Source: Enhydrobacter sp. (GTDB taxonomy: Bacteria; Pseudomonadota; Alphaproteobacteria; Reyranellales; Reyranellaceae). From it: DNA of 64,000 nt. The notes beneath the pieces are model-generated. The model made no database searches. It was not told the origin of the DNA and saw nothing but the letters and a program-made list of their open reading frames with translations. The position numbers and the translations under genes are program-made. Shown here one piece after another: positions 31,010 to 40,325 of the stretch (the first letter of the stretch is position 1; each line of letters starts with the position of its first letter). Location: NCBI GenBank assembly GCA_025808875.1, contig CP075528.1:5020473-5084472 (forward strand), given 5' to 3'.

Positions 31010-33853
31010 CTACTCCGCCGCTGCCTCGGCGATGCGCCGCCCGCGTTCGGTCTCTGCCCGGTAGTCGCGCTGCCAATCGCTCGGCCCGTTGGACGGCGAC
31101 ACCTGGACGGCGGTGACCTTGTATTCGGGGCAGTTGGTGGCCCAGTCCGAGAACTCCGTGGTCACGACGTTGGTTTGCGTCTCGGGGAAATGGAACGTCG
31201 TGTAGACGACTCCGGGCGCGACGCGGTCTGTGATCTCCGCGCGCAGGGTCGTACCGCCCTTGCGACTTTCCAGCTTCACCCAGTCGCCGTGGCGCACGCC
31301 GCGTTGCTCCGCGTCGTGCGGATGGATTTCCAGAACGTCCTGGTCGTGCCAGACGACATTCCTCGTTCGCCGTGTCTGGGCACCGACATTGTATTGCGAC
31401 AGGATCCGGCCGGTGGTGAGAAGCAGGGGAAAGCGCGGTCCCGCGCGTTCATCGGTCGGCACGTACTCGGTGATCATGAAATTGCCCTTGCCGCGCACGA
31501 AGCCGCCGATATGCATGACCGGCGTGCCGAGCGGCGCCGCTTCGTTGCACGGCCACTGGACGGATCCGACGCAATCGAGGAGGTCGTAGGACACGCCTGC
31601 GAATGTCGGCGTCAACTGCGCGATCTCGTCCATGATCTGCGCCGGGTGGTCATAGTGCATATCGAAGCCCATCGCCTTCGCGATGGCGAGCGTAATTTCC
31701 CAATCGGCCATGCCGTTCCGGGGAGTCATCACCTTGCGGACGCGGTTGATCCGTCGCTCGGCATTGGTGAAGGTGCCGTCCTTCTCCAGGAACGTGGAGC
31801 CCGGCAGGAAGACGTGAGCGTAGGCCGCCGTCTCGTTGAGGAACAGGTCCTGCACCACCACGCACTCCATCGCCTTCAGGGCGGCGGCGACATGAGCCGT
31901 GTCGGGATCGGACTGCAGGATGTCCTCACCCTGCACGTATAGGCCCTTGAACGTGCCGTCGAGCGCGGCATCGAACATGTTGGGGATACGCAGGCCCGGC
32001 TCGGCATCGAGCGGCCGCCCCCAAAGCGCCTCGAAGCTCGCGCGTGTCGTCTCGTCCGAGATGTGGCGATAGCCGGTCACTTCGTGCGGGAAGGATCCCA
32101 TGTCGCACGAGCCCTGGACGTTGTTCTGCCCGCGCAGGGGATTCACGCCGACGCCGGGCCGGCCGAGGTTGCCGGTCGCCATGGCGAGATTGGCGAGCGC
32201 CATCACCGCCGTCGTGCCTTGACTGTGCTCTGTGACGCCGAGCCCGTAGTAGATCGCGGCGTTGCCGCCGCTCGCGTAGAGCCGGGCCGCGGCGCGGATC
32301 GTCTCGGCGGGGACGCCTGATAGCAGGGCGACAGTCTCGGGGCTGTTGCTAGGTTCGGCGACAAATGCCGCCCAATGCTCGAAGGCATCGAGATCGCAGA
32401 ACTGGCGGACGAACCCGTCGTTCACCAGGCCTTCGACAACGATCACGTGGGCCAGCGCATTGAGGATCGCGGCATTGGTGCCCGGTCGCAGGGCAAGATG
32501 ATGAGCGGCCTCGACATGAGGCATGCGAACGAGGTCGATGCGTCTCGGATCGATGACAATGAGCTTGGCTCCTTGCCGCAACCGCTTCTTCATCCGTGAC
32601 GCGAAGACCGGGTGCGCATCGGTCGGATTGGCGCCAATCACCAGGATCACGTCGGCCTGCTCGACCGAATCGAAGTCCTGCGTGCCGGCCGATGTGCCGA
32701 ACGCCGTCTTGAGGCCATAGCCGGTCGGCGAGTGGCACACGCGCGCACAGGTGTCGACGTTGTTGTTGCCGAAGCCGCCCCGAACCAGCTTCTGCACCAG
32801 ATAGGTCTCCTCGTTGGTACAGCGCGAGGAGGTGATGCCGCCGACGGAGCCGCGGCCATACTTGGTTTGCAGCCGCTTGAATTCCGACGCGACATGGCCG
32901 ATCGCTTCCTGCCAGCTCACCTCGCGCCAGGGTTGGTCGATCGACTCGCGCATCAGCGGCCCGAGGATGCGCTCGCCGTGCTGGGCGTAGCCCCAGGCGA
33001 AGCGACCCTTGATGCAGGAATGTCCGCGATTGGCTTTGCCATCCTTCCACGGCACCATGCGCACGAGTTCCTCGCCGCGCATCTCGGCCTTGAAGCTGCA
33101 GCCGACGCCGCAATAGGCACAAGTCGTCACGACCGAATGCTCCGGTTGTCCGATCTCGATCAGGCTTTTCTCGGACAGTGTCGCCGTCGGGCAGGCTTGC
33201 ACGCAGGCGCCGCACGACACGCACTCGGAACTGAGGAAGTCGTCGCCGGCCGTGCCCGCAGACACCTTGGAGTCGAACCCCCGACCCTGGATGGTCAAGG
33301 CGAAGGTGCCCTGCACCTCCTCGCATGCCCTGACGCAGCGCGAGCAGACGATGCATTTCGACGGATCGAAGGTGAAATAGGGGTTCGATTCGTCCTTTGG
33401 CTGGATCGTGTGGCTCTCGCCGTCGTAGCCGTAGCGTACCTCTCGCAGGCCGACGGCACCCGCCATGTCCTGCAGCTCACAGTCGCCGTTGGCGGCGCAG
33501 GTCAGGCAATCGAGGGGATGATCGGAGATATAGAGCTCCATCACCCCGCGGCGGATCTGCTTCAGCCGCTCGGTCTGCGTCGACACGACCAAACCGGCCG
33601 CGACCGGCGTGGTGCAGGACGCCGGCGTACCGGGGCGACCGGCGATCTCGACGAGGCACAGCCGGCACGAGCCGAACGCCTCGACGGAGTCGGTGGCGCA
33701 GAGCTTGGGGACGCCGATGCCCGCTTCGCGAGCGGCACGCATCACCGACGTACCGGCGGGCACGGTCACGGTTCGTCCGTCGATCGTCAGCGTCACCGCC
33801 TCGTCCGAGTGGCTCGCCGGGGTACCAAAGTCGTGCTCGTGAATCAGCGACAT
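31010..33853 (-). CDS. fdsA: NAD-dependent formate dehydrogenase alpha subunit
   Basis: 947 residues, catalytic subunit oxidising formate to CO2 at a bis-MGD molybdenum centre. Order of domains: N-terminal 2Fe-2S ferredoxin (GSCRLCLVEI and further Cys, about 20-90), His-Cys 4Fe-4S (HPLDCLTCAANGDCELQ), two 4Fe-4S clusters (CIVCSRCVRAC and CVSCGACVQACP), the Mo domain cluster CAYCGVGCSF, and the metal-ligand region RVCHSPTGYGL with Cys-His. The C-terminal dinucleotide-binding domain starts around RILSQYNVG. Formate dehydrogenases of this type feed NADH directly to metabolism. Confidence 0.96.
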   Translation of the reverse strand: MSLIHEHDFGTPASHSDEAVTLTIDGRTVTVPAGTSVMRAAREAGIGVPKLCATDSVEAFGSCRLCLVEIAGRPGTPASCTTPVAAGLVVSTQTERLKQIRRGVMELYISDHPLDCLTCAANGDCELQDMAGAVGLREVRYGYDGESHTIQPKDESNPYFTFDPSKCIVCSRCVRACEEVQGTFALTIQGRGFDSKVSAGTAGDDFLSSECVSCGACVQACPTATLSEKSLIEIGQPEHSVVTTCAYCGVGCSFKAEMRGEELVRMVPWKDGKANRGHSCIKGRFAWGYAQHGERILGPLMRESIDQPWREVSWQEAIGHVASEFKRLQTKYGRGSVGGITSSRCTNEETYLVQKLVRGGFGNNNVDTCARVCHSPTGYGLKTAFGTSAGTQDFDSVEQADVILVIGANPTDAHPVFASRMKKRLRQGAKLIVIDPRRIDLVRMPHVEAAHHLALRPGTNAAILNALAHVIVVEGLVNDGFVRQFCDLDAFEHWAAFVAEPSNSPETVALLSGVPAETIRAAARLYASGGNAAIYYGLGVTEHSQGTTAVMALANLAMATGNLGRPGVGVNPLRGQNNVQGSCDMGSFPHEVTGYRHISDETTRASFEALWGRPLDAEPGLRIPNMFDAALDGTFKGLYVQGEDILQSDPDTAHVAAALKAMECVVVQDLFLNETAAYAHVFLPGSTFLEKDGTFTNAERRINRVRKVMTPRNGMADWEITLAIAKAMGFDMHYDHPAQIMDEIAQLTPTFAGVSYDLLDCVGSVQWPCNEAAPLGTPVMHIGGFVRGKGNFMITEYVPTDERAGPRFPLLLTTGRILSQYNVGAQTRRTRNVVWHDQDVLEIHPHDAEQRGVRHGDWVKLESRKGGTTLRAEITDRVAPGVVYTTFHFPETQTNVVTTEFSDWATNCPEYKVTAVQVSPSNGPSDWQRDYRAETERGRRIAEAAAE

Positions 33854-33859
33854 GATGCT

Positions 33860-35362
33860 CTATTCCGCCGCCAGCCGTGCCGGCGGGCGATCGAAGTCCT
33901 CGGGGAAGTGGCGCACGGCGCTCATCACCGGGTAGGGGGTGAAGCCACCCAAAGCGCAGAGTGAGCCGAATTTAAGCGTCTGGCAAAGATCTTCGATCAG
34001 GGCGAGGTTGGCTTCGCGGCGTTCTCCCCGAATGATCCTGTCCATGGTCTCCACGCCGCGCTTTGAGCCGATGCGGCAGGGCGTGCACTTGCCGCAGGAT
34101 TCGATGCCGCAGAACTCCAGCGCGAAGCGGGCTTGGCGCGCCATGTCGACGGTGTCGTCGAACACCACCACGCCGCCATGGCCGATCAGCCCGTCGCGTG
34201 CGGCGAACGCTTCATAGTCGAATGGTGTGTCGAACAACGCTCGGGGAAAATAGGCGCCGAGCGGCCCGCCGACTTGCACGGCGCGCGTGGGCCGGCCGCT
34301 CCGCGTGCCGCCGCCGATGTCGTCGACGATCTCGCCCAATGTCAGACCGAACGGTGCCTCGAATAACCCGGCATGCCGGACATTGCCGGCGAGCTGGATC
34401 GGCATCGTACCCCGCGAGCGTCCGTGTCCGAGCGTTGCATAGGCCTCGGCGCCATCGGCCAGGATCGACGGCGCAGCGGCGAGAGTGAGGACGTTGTTGA
34501 TGACGGTCGGCCTGCCGAACAATCCCTTGTGCGCCGGCAGGGGCGGCTTGGCCCGCACCTGCCCACGCTTGCCCTCGATGCTCTCGAGCAGCGACGTCTC
34601 CTCGCCGCAGACGTAGGCACCGGCACCGACGCGCAGTTCCAGGTCGAAATCGTCGATGGCGCCAGCCGCTCGTGCGACAGCGATCGCCTTCTCCATCGTC
34701 CGGATCGCGTCAGGGTACTCCGAGCGAATGTAGACATAGCCCTTGGACGCGCCGACTGCGAAGCCCGCTATCGCCATACCCTCGATCAGAAGGAACGGGT
34801 CGCCCTCCATGATCATGCGATCGGCGTAGGTGCCGGAATCGCCCTCGTCGGCATTGCAGACGATGTACTTGCGGTCGGATGCGGTACCGGCGACCGTTTT
34901 CCACTTGATGCCGGTGGGAAAGCCTGCGCCGCCTCGCCCGCGCAGGCCGGACTTCTCGACCTCGACCAGGGTCGCGGCCGGACCGAGGCTTCTCGCCCGT
35001 TCCAGACCGCGCCACGGCAGGAGCGTCAGCGGGTCGATGGCACCGCAACGCGCGAAAGTGATGCGGGTCTGACGCGCGAGGAAGGGAATTTTCTCGATGT
35101 CGCCGAGGCACAGCCTGTGGCTGCGCTCGAACGGCAGCAACGTCGATACATCGCCGGGGGTCACGGGTCCGAAGGCGATCCGCCCCTGTGACGTTTGAAC
35201 CTCGATCATGGGTTCGAGCCAGAAGAGGCCGCGCGAGCCCGTGCGCGTCACAGCGACCTCCATGCCGCGTCGTTGCGCCTCCACCGCGATTGCCGCGGCA
35301 ACCTTGTCGGCGCCCACGGCACGGGCGGCGGCATCGCAGGGAACGAAAACGCGCACCGTCAT
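33860..35362 (-). CDS. fdsB: NAD-dependent formate dehydrogenase beta subunit
   Basis: 500 residues, NuoF-like subunit with FMN, NAD and a 4Fe-4S cluster. The N-terminal 110 residues form a thioredoxin-like domain without cysteine ligands, as usual in FdsB. Next, GLRGRGGAGFPTGIKW binds NADH, ICNADEGDSGTYADR lies at the FMN site, and the cluster ligands are in ESCGKCTPCRIGSKRG. It starts at ATG 35360-35362 overlapping the fdsG stop (ATGA), and ends 6 bases before fdsA. It passes electrons from the alpha subunit to NAD+. Confidence 0.95.
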   Translation of the reverse strand: MTVRVFVPCDAAARAVGADKVAAAIAVEAQRRGMEVAVTRTGSRGLFWLEPMIEVQTSQGRIAFGPVTPGDVSTLLPFERSHRLCLGDIEKIPFLARQTRITFARCGAIDPLTLLPWRGLERARSLGPAATLVEVEKSGLRGRGGAGFPTGIKWKTVAGTASDRKYIVCNADEGDSGTYADRMIMEGDPFLLIEGMAIAGFAVGASKGYVYIRSEYPDAIRTMEKAIAVARAAGAIDDFDLELRVGAGAYVCGEETSLLESIEGKRGQVRAKPPLPAHKGLFGRPTVINNVLTLAAAPSILADGAEAYATLGHGRSRGTMPIQLAGNVRHAGLFEAPFGLTLGEIVDDIGGGTRSGRPTRAVQVGGPLGAYFPRALFDTPFDYEAFAARDGLIGHGGVVVFDDTVDMARQARFALEFCGIESCGKCTPCRIGSKRGVETMDRIIRGERREANLALIEDLCQTLKFGSLCALGGFTPYPVMSAVRHFPEDFDRPPARLAAE

Positions 35363-35814
35363 GGCACGAACTCTTGCAGGAGATTCGGAGTCAAGCGACC
35401 TAAGGGTTCGCCGTCGAGCAGTGCCGCTGGCGCGCAGGCGCAGAGCCCGAGACAGTAGGTGGCCTCGATAGTGAGTCGGCCGTCGGCGGTCGTGGCTCCC
35501 CAGTCGACGCCGAAATGGTCGAGAATCTGCCGGGCCAATGCCTCGGCGCCCATCGACTGGCACGCCTCCGCCCGGCAGAGCTTCAGGACCTGGCGGCCGG
35601 CAGGCTCCTCGCGGAAGTCGTGGTAGAACGATACCACGCCGTGAACCTCGGCACGCGTGAGGTTGAGTGCCCGGGCAACGAAGGGCAGGGCAGGTCTGGG
35701 AATGCAGCCGAACGCCGCCTGCAGCGCGTGCAGGATCGGCAGCAACGGCCCCTCGCGGCTCCTATGCCGATCGATGATGTCGGACGCGACCGATTCACTC
35801 CATGGCGCGAACAT
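35359..35814 (-). CDS. fdsG: NAD-dependent formate dehydrogenase gamma subunit
   Basis: 151 residues, NuoE-like thioredoxin-fold 2Fe-2S protein. The four cysteine ligands are in CRAEACQSMG and CLGLCACAP. The N-terminal helical part contains LPILHALQAAFGCIP and EVHGVVSFYHDF, both typical of NuoE/FdsG. First gene of fdsGBAD, 32 bases after ychF on the same strand, so the fds genes may be partly read through from the ribosomal operon. No obvious promoter was found in that gap. Confidence 0.94.
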   Translation of the reverse strand: MFAPWSESVASDIIDRHRSREGPLLPILHALQAAFGCIPRPALPFVARALNLTRAEVHGVVSFYHDFREEPAGRQVLKLCRAEACQSMGAEALARQILDHFGVDWGATTADGRLTIEATYCLGLCACAPAALLDGEPLGRLTPNLLQEFVP

Positions 35815-35846
35815 GCACCGATGATAGGGCTCGCCGCCCCCGACCG

Positions 35847-36944
35847 CTAGACGTTGAAACGGAAGTGGAAGACGTCACCGTCCCTGACCGCGTACTCCTT
35901 GCCTTCCAGCCGAAGCTTGCCGGCGTCGCGGGCGCCGGCCTCGCCGCCCAACGACACGTAGTCGTCGTAGGCGACGGTCTCGGCACGGATGAAGCCTTTC
36001 TCGAAGTCGGTATGGATGACGCCTGCGGCCTCGGGTGCCTTGGCCTCCCGCCGCACCGTCCAGGCGCGCGCTTCCTTGGGCCCGACGGTGAAGAAGGTCA
36101 CGAGATCGAGCAGCGCATAGCCCGCACGCACCACTCGGGCGAGGCCGGTTTCCTCTAGACCGAGCGAAGCGAGATACTCGGCCTGATCCTCCGGTGGAAG
36201 TTGTGCAACCTCTGCCTCGATGGCTGCTGAAATGACGACGGAGGGGATGCCGCGCTCCCTCGCCCACGCCTCGGCTGTCGCACTGTATTTGTTGCCCGTC
36301 GCGGCCGATGCCTCTTCGACGTTCAGCACGTACATCATCGGCTTGGCGGTGATGAGCTGCAGCCGCCCGAACACTGGTCGCTCTTCGGCAGTGAGCTCGG
36401 CATTGCGCGCCGGCCTGCCGTCGCGCAGTGCCTCGAGCGCCTTCCGTACGGCAGGCATCTCGGCAGCCGCCTCCTTGTCGCCGCCCTTCGCGCGCTTTTC
36501 GAGGTTGGGTAGGCGCTTCTCGAGTGAATCGAGGTCGGCCAGCATCAGCTCGGTCTCGACGATCTCGGCGTCGCGGACGGGATCGACACTGCCCGCCACG
36601 TGCGTGACGTCGCCATCCTCGAAGCAGCGCAGGACGTGGGCGATGGCGTCGACTTCGCGGATGTTAGCGAGGAACTGGTTGCCGAGTCCCTCGCCCTTGC
36701 TGGCACCCTTCACCAGGCCCGCGATGTCGACGAACTCGAGCTGCGTGTGGACGATCTTCGCCGAACTCGCGATGCCCGCGAGCCTGTCGAGGCGTGGATC
36801 GGGAACGGCGACGCGGCCGACATTCGGCTCGATGGTACAGAACGGGTAGTTGGCCGCCTGTGCCGCCTGCGTGGCGGTCAGCGCGTTGAAGAGGGTCGAC
36901 TTGCCGACGTTGGGCAGGCCGACGATGCCGCAATTGAAACCCAT
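35847..36944 (-). CDS. ychF: Ribosome-binding ATPase YchF
   Basis: 365 residues, Obg-related P-loop protein with preference for ATP. G1 is GLPNVGKSTLFN (8-19), G3 is DIAGLVKGA, and the G4 box is NVEE rather than NKxD, which explains ATP specificity. A central coiled-coil hairpin (SLEKRLPNLEKRAKGGDKEA) and the C-terminal TGS domain with AWTVRREAKAPEAAGVIH complete it. YchF binds ribosomes and responds to oxidative stress. Four bases after pth, the conserved order in proteobacteria. Confidence 0.97.
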   Translation of the reverse strand: MGFNCGIVGLPNVGKSTLFNALTATQAAQAANYPFCTIEPNVGRVAVPDPRLDRLAGIASSAKIVHTQLEFVDIAGLVKGASKGEGLGNQFLANIREVDAIAHVLRCFEDGDVTHVAGSVDPVRDAEIVETELMLADLDSLEKRLPNLEKRAKGGDKEAAAEMPAVRKALEALRDGRPARNAELTAEERPVFGRLQLITAKPMMYVLNVEEASAATGNKYSATAEAWARERGIPSVVISAAIEAEVAQLPPEDQAEYLASLGLEETGLARVVRAGYALLDLVTFFTVGPKEARAWTVRREAKAPEAAGVIHTDFEKGFIRAETVAYDDYVSLGGEAGARDAGKLRLEGKEYAVRDGDVFHFRFNV

Positions 36945-36948
36945 ATGC

Positions 36949-37572
36949 CTACTCTTTGATGTTCAGCCTTGCCGGCACGTCCGGTGGCGGCGCGAGGTGC
37001 GCCACCCGGCTCATATAGCGCTCGTCGGCCTTGGCGCCGCCTTCGACCAGGAGCGCCGATTCCTCCGCGAGCGCGTTCAGCACCCTGGGGAGCCAGCCGG
37101 CCCGGGCATCGCGCTCGTCGGGAGCGAAGTCGCGCAGAACCCAGCTCAACACCAGATCCTTGTGGCCTGGATGGCCGATGCCGATTCGAACCCGGCGGTA
37201 GTCGTTGCCGACATGGGCGTCGATGTCGCGCAGACCGTTGTGCCCGCCCGCGCCGCCACCTCTCTTCATGCGCACCCGCCCCGGCGCGAGGTCGAGTTCG
37301 TCGTGAAAGACGACGACCCGATCGAGCGGGACTTTGAGAAACCGCACCGCCTCGCCGACCGCCCGGCTCGACTCGTTCATGAAGGTCAGGGGTTTCAGCA
37401 CGAGCGTGCGCTCGCCGCCCAGATGGCCTTCGGCCACCTCGCCCTGGAAGCGTGCACGCCATGGCGAGAAGACACGGCGGCGGACGATCTCGTCCACCGC
37501 CATGAATCCCACATTATGCCGGTGCCCCGCGTAGCGCGGCCCGGGATTGCCGAGGCCGACCAGCAGCAGCAA
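36949..37572 (-). CDS. pth: Peptidyl-tRNA hydrolase
   Basis: 207 residues. Frees tRNA from peptidyl-tRNA dropped by stalled ribosomes. GLGNPGPRYAGHRHNVGF (6-23) contains the catalytic His and Asn; KPLTFMNESS and FHDELDL hold the second Asn and the Asp-His partner. The start is TTG at 37570-37572: upstream in the same frame are only CCT, CAT and GCG before TAA, which is the rplY stop. Thus pth and rplY share a reading frame, and stop readthrough would fuse them through four codons. No strong ribosome site is visible, so translation probably depends on rplY. Confidence 0.95.
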   Translation of the reverse strand: MLLLVGLGNPGPRYAGHRHNVGFMAVDEIVRRRVFSPWRARFQGEVAEGHLGGERTLVLKPLTFMNESSRAVGEAVRFLKVPLDRVVVFHDELDLAPGRVRMKRGGGAGGHNGLRDIDAHVGNDYRRVRIGIGHPGHKDLVLSWVLRDFAPDERDARAGWLPRVLNALAEESALLVEGGAKADERYMSRVAHLAPPPDVPARLNIKE

Positions 37573-37581
37573 AGGATGCGC

Positions 37582-38322
37582 TTACTTCTTGGCCGGTGCC
37601 GGCGCCTTGGCACCTGCAGCGGTGCCCGCTGCCGGTGACGCGCCGGTGGCCGGCGCGGCGCCTGCTGCGGGGGCAGCACCCCCGGCCGCCGGAGCGGCGG
37701 CACCGTCGGCAGCTGCGGCCGGTGCGGCCGCGGCCTCGGCGGCAGCTTCACGGACCACGGTCGGAGCGGCGATCGAGGCCACGGTGGCGTCCTTCTCGCG
37801 CGTCACGAGGCGCACGCCGTCGGGCACCTTGAGCGCCGAGATGTGCACCGAATGACCGATCTCGAGGCCGGTCAGGTCGACCTCGAAATACTCCGGGATG
37901 GTCGCGGGTTTGGTGCGTACCGCGATCTCGTGCAGAACGATGTTGAGCACGCCGCCGCGCTTGATGCCCGGGGCCGCCGCCTCGTTCTTGAAATGCACGG
38001 GCACCTGCACGGTGATGACCGAATCGGGACCGACGCGCAGGAAGTCAAGATGCAGAGGCTTGTCCGTCACCGGATCGACCTGCACGTCCCGCGGCAGGAC
38101 ATCGAATCCCTGGCCGTCGACGTCGATCTTCATCAGGTGATTGAAGAAACCCTCCTTGTGCAGTTCGCGTTCGATCGATTTGGGTTCGACCGCGATCATC
38201 AGCGGGGCCTGCTTGTCGCCGTAAATCACGGCGGGAATCAGTCCATCGCGACGGCTGGCCCGGGCGCCCCCTTTGCCGGCCCGGTCCCGCTTCTTCGCGA
38301 CGACTTTGGTCGTCTCTGCCAT
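37582..38322 (-). CDS. rplY: Ribosomal protein L25/general stress protein Ctc
   Basis: 246 residues; the long Ctc type binding 5S rRNA. The L25 domain (about 1-95) starts VVAKKRDRAGKGGARASRRD and has GLIPAVIYGDKQAPL; the TL5 C-terminal beta domain follows to about 185. The last 60 residues are an Ala/Pro/Gly linker-like tail ending KAPAPAKK, longer than in most homologues and low-complexity. ATG with GGAGAAG upstream. The second gene of prs-rplY-pth-ychF; the order is conserved in alphaproteobacteria. Confidence 0.96.
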   Translation of the reverse strand: MAETTKVVAKKRDRAGKGGARASRRDGLIPAVIYGDKQAPLMIAVEPKSIERELHKEGFFNHLMKIDVDGQGFDVLPRDVQVDPVTDKPLHLDFLRVGPDSVITVQVPVHFKNEAAAPGIKRGGVLNIVLHEIAVRTKPATIPEYFEVDLTGLEIGHSVHISALKVPDGVRLVTREKDATVASIAAPTVVREAAAEAAAAPAAAADGAAAPAAGGAAPAAGAAPATGASPAAGTAAGAKAPAPAKK

Positions 38323-38424
38323 CTCAACTTCTCCTATCTCTATCTCTGTTGCTCTCTGTCATCGCGGCGTGGCCTCCAGGGGTGCCAAGCGCCGGATCTC
38401 CTGAAACTTCTCGGTCGAATGGGC

Positions 38425-39357
38425 CTAGTCGAACAAGCTCGACACCGACGCCTCGTCGGCGATGCGCTTCATTGCCTCGGCCATCAGGGGCGCGATGCTG
38501 AGCGGCCGCACGTTCGGCGACACCCGCACCGCCTCCGTCGGCTGGATCGAGTCGGTGATGACCAGCTTCTCCATCGGCGAGGCCGCGACGCGCGCCACTG
38601 CGCCGCCCGACAGAACACCGTGCGTGACATAGGCCGACACCGACTTGGCGCCATGGTCCATCAAGGCGACGGCCGCGTTGCACAACGTGCCCGCCGAATC
38701 GACGATGTCGTCGATCAGGATGCAATCGCGGTCCTTCACGTCGCCGATCACGTTCATGACCTCGCTGACACCGGCCTGCTCGCGCCGCTTGTCGATGATG
38801 GCCAGATCGGCCTCGATGCGCTTGGCGATCGCCCTGGCCCGCACCACGCCACCGGTGTCCGGCGACACGACGGTGAGGTTGCGGTTGGACAGCGTCTCGT
38901 TGATGTCCTTCGAGAAGACCGGGCCGGCATAGAGGTTGTCGAGCGGTATGTCGAAGAAGCCCTGGATCTGGCCCGCGTGAAGGTCGAGGGTCAGCACGCG
39001 ATGAGCGCCGGCGTGGGTGATCAGGTTGGCGACCAGCTTGGCCGAGATCGGCGTGCGCGATCCGGTCTTTCGGTCCTGTCGGGCATAGCCGTAATAGGGC
39101 ATCACCGCCGTGATGCGGCGTGCCGACGAGCGCCTCAGAGCATCGATCGTGATCAGCAGTTCCATCAAGTGGTCGTTGGCAGGGAAGCTCGTGGACTGAA
39201 TGACGAAGACGTCCTCGCCGCGCACGTTCTCGAGAATCTCGACGAAGATCTCATTGTCGGAGAAGCGCCGGATGTTGGCCTTGACCAGCGGCAACGCCAG
39301 CTTCGCCGAGATGGCTTCCGCCAGCGGTTTGTTGCTGTTGCCGGTGATGATCTTCAT
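38425..39357 (-). CDS. prs: Ribose-phosphate pyrophosphokinase
   Basis: 310 residues. Makes PRPP from ribose 5-phosphate and ATP for nucleotide, His and Trp synthesis. Conserved pieces: GNSNKPLAEAI (6-16), the ATP-binding YYGYARQDRKTGSRTPIS loop, DLHAGQIQGFFDIPLDNLYA, and the PRPP-binding loop LIDDIVDSAGTL. Class I, phosphate-activated type by length and motifs. GAGGGG precedes the ATG. First gene of the rplY-pth-ychF operon, with a good promoter candidate at 39442-39470. Confidence 0.97.
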   Translation of the reverse strand: MKIITGNSNKPLAEAISAKLALPLVKANIRRFSDNEIFVEILENVRGEDVFVIQSTSFPANDHLMELLITIDALRRSSARRITAVMPYYGYARQDRKTGSRTPISAKLVANLITHAGAHRVLTLDLHAGQIQGFFDIPLDNLYAGPVFSKDINETLSNRNLTVVSPDTGGVVRARAIAKRIEADLAIIDKRREQAGVSEVMNVIGDVKDRDCILIDDIVDSAGTLCNAAVALMDHGAKSVSAYVTHGVLSGGAVARVAASPMEKLVITDSIQPTEAVRVSPNVRPLSIAPLMAEAMKRIADEASVSSLFD

Positions 39358-39441
39358 CGCGTGCCCCTCACGCCGGGCGGGGCCTTGCTAAGTCGTTGAT
39401 ATGAGACGACAAAGCGGCCATCCCCGGCCGCGACGGGGCGG

Positions 39442-39470
39442 AACATACCAATGCGCCCGAAGTCTGTAAA
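39442..39470 (-). promoter_or_regulatory. Candidate sigma-70 promoter of prs operon
   Basis: On the minus strand TTTACA (39470-39465) and TATGTT (39447-39442) have an ideal 17-base spacer and lie 84 bases before the prs ATG. This is the clearest -35/-10 pair noticed in the window. It would give a short leader of about 75 bases. Confidence 0.55.
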
Positions 39471-39499
39471 CGGCTTGAAACCGGACCTTTTGTAGCGGT

Positions 39500-40315
39500 T
39501 CAGTGCGCCAGCAGCAGGGGAATCGGGCACGCTGAGACCACCTTGGCCGTCGCGCCGCCGAGGCCGAGGAAGCTGCGGAGCTGTCCGCCTCCATAGGCGC
39601 CCATCACCAGGCAGTCGGCGCCCTCGGCCCTGACGTACTCCAGCAATGCCCTGCCACGTGAGCGTCCGGTCGCTGCATTGGGACGAATTGCCTGCACCGA
39701 AGCTGCGATTCCGTGGCGCGCGAGATAGGTGAGAAGCGCAGGGGCGCCCACGATGTCGGGCTCCTCGTCCACCACCAGCGCCGCGACCTTGTTGGCGCGG
39801 GCCAGGATCGGCAACGCGTGATGCACTGCACGCGACGCCTGTTGGCTGCCGTTCCAGGCCACGATCACCGAGCCGAACGGGCGCGGCTGCGGGTCGGGTG
39901 GTGCGATCATCACCGGGCGGGCGCAGCCGTGGATCGCGGCGCCTACGCTGGCTGGTTCGGTGTTCTCGGTATCCATGCCGGGACGACCGAGAACGATCAG
40001 GTCGGCGCGACGACCGCGGTCGACGAGACTTGAAAGCACGACTCCACCGTCGTCGAAACTGTTGTCGCCATCGGCGGCGAGGAATTCGGCGAAGGCGGAC
40101 TTGGCGTTGCGCGCGCGTGCCAACAGTCGCGTCCGCTCCATCTCGGCGAGGAACGGCATCGCCTGCGCTCCGAGACTCGCGCCGTCGGCCGTCTTGGCGG
40201 CGAAGTAGACGGCTTCGACGGTAGCGCCGAAGTTCCGGGCGACCTGCGACGCCGTCCGAAAGGCCATGGCACAATCGGGGCCGCCCTCGGCGACGGCGAG
40301 GATCGACTTGATCAC
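39500..40315 (-). CDS. Universal stress protein, two Usp domains
   Basis: 271 residues from GTG 40315. Two tandem Usp-like halves: the first with ILAVAEGGPDCAMAFRTASQ and a ADLIVLGRPGMD segment; the second beginning FGSVIVAWNGSQQASRAVHHA and ending GADCLVMGAYGGGQLRSFLG, close to the ATP-binding Gx2Gx9G(S/T) pattern. The frame is open further upstream but overlaps the peptidase gene; GAGG eight bases before the GTG supports this start. Ten bases after the M81 peptidase gene, same operon. Function: stress-linked nucleotide-binding protein, partner unknown. Confidence 0.88.
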   Translation of the reverse strand: MIKSILAVAEGGPDCAMAFRTASQVARNFGATVEAVYFAAKTADGASLGAQAMPFLAEMERTRLLARARNAKSAFAEFLAADGDNSFDDGGVVLSSLVDRGRRADLIVLGRPGMDTENTEPASVGAAIHGCARPVMIAPPDPQPRPFGSVIVAWNGSQQASRAVHHALPILARANKVAALVVDEEPDIVGAPALLTYLARHGIAASVQAIRPNAATGRSRGRALLEYVRAEGADCLVMGAYGGGQLRSFLGLGGATAKVVSACPIPLLLAH

Positions 40316-40325
40316 GGCGCCATCC

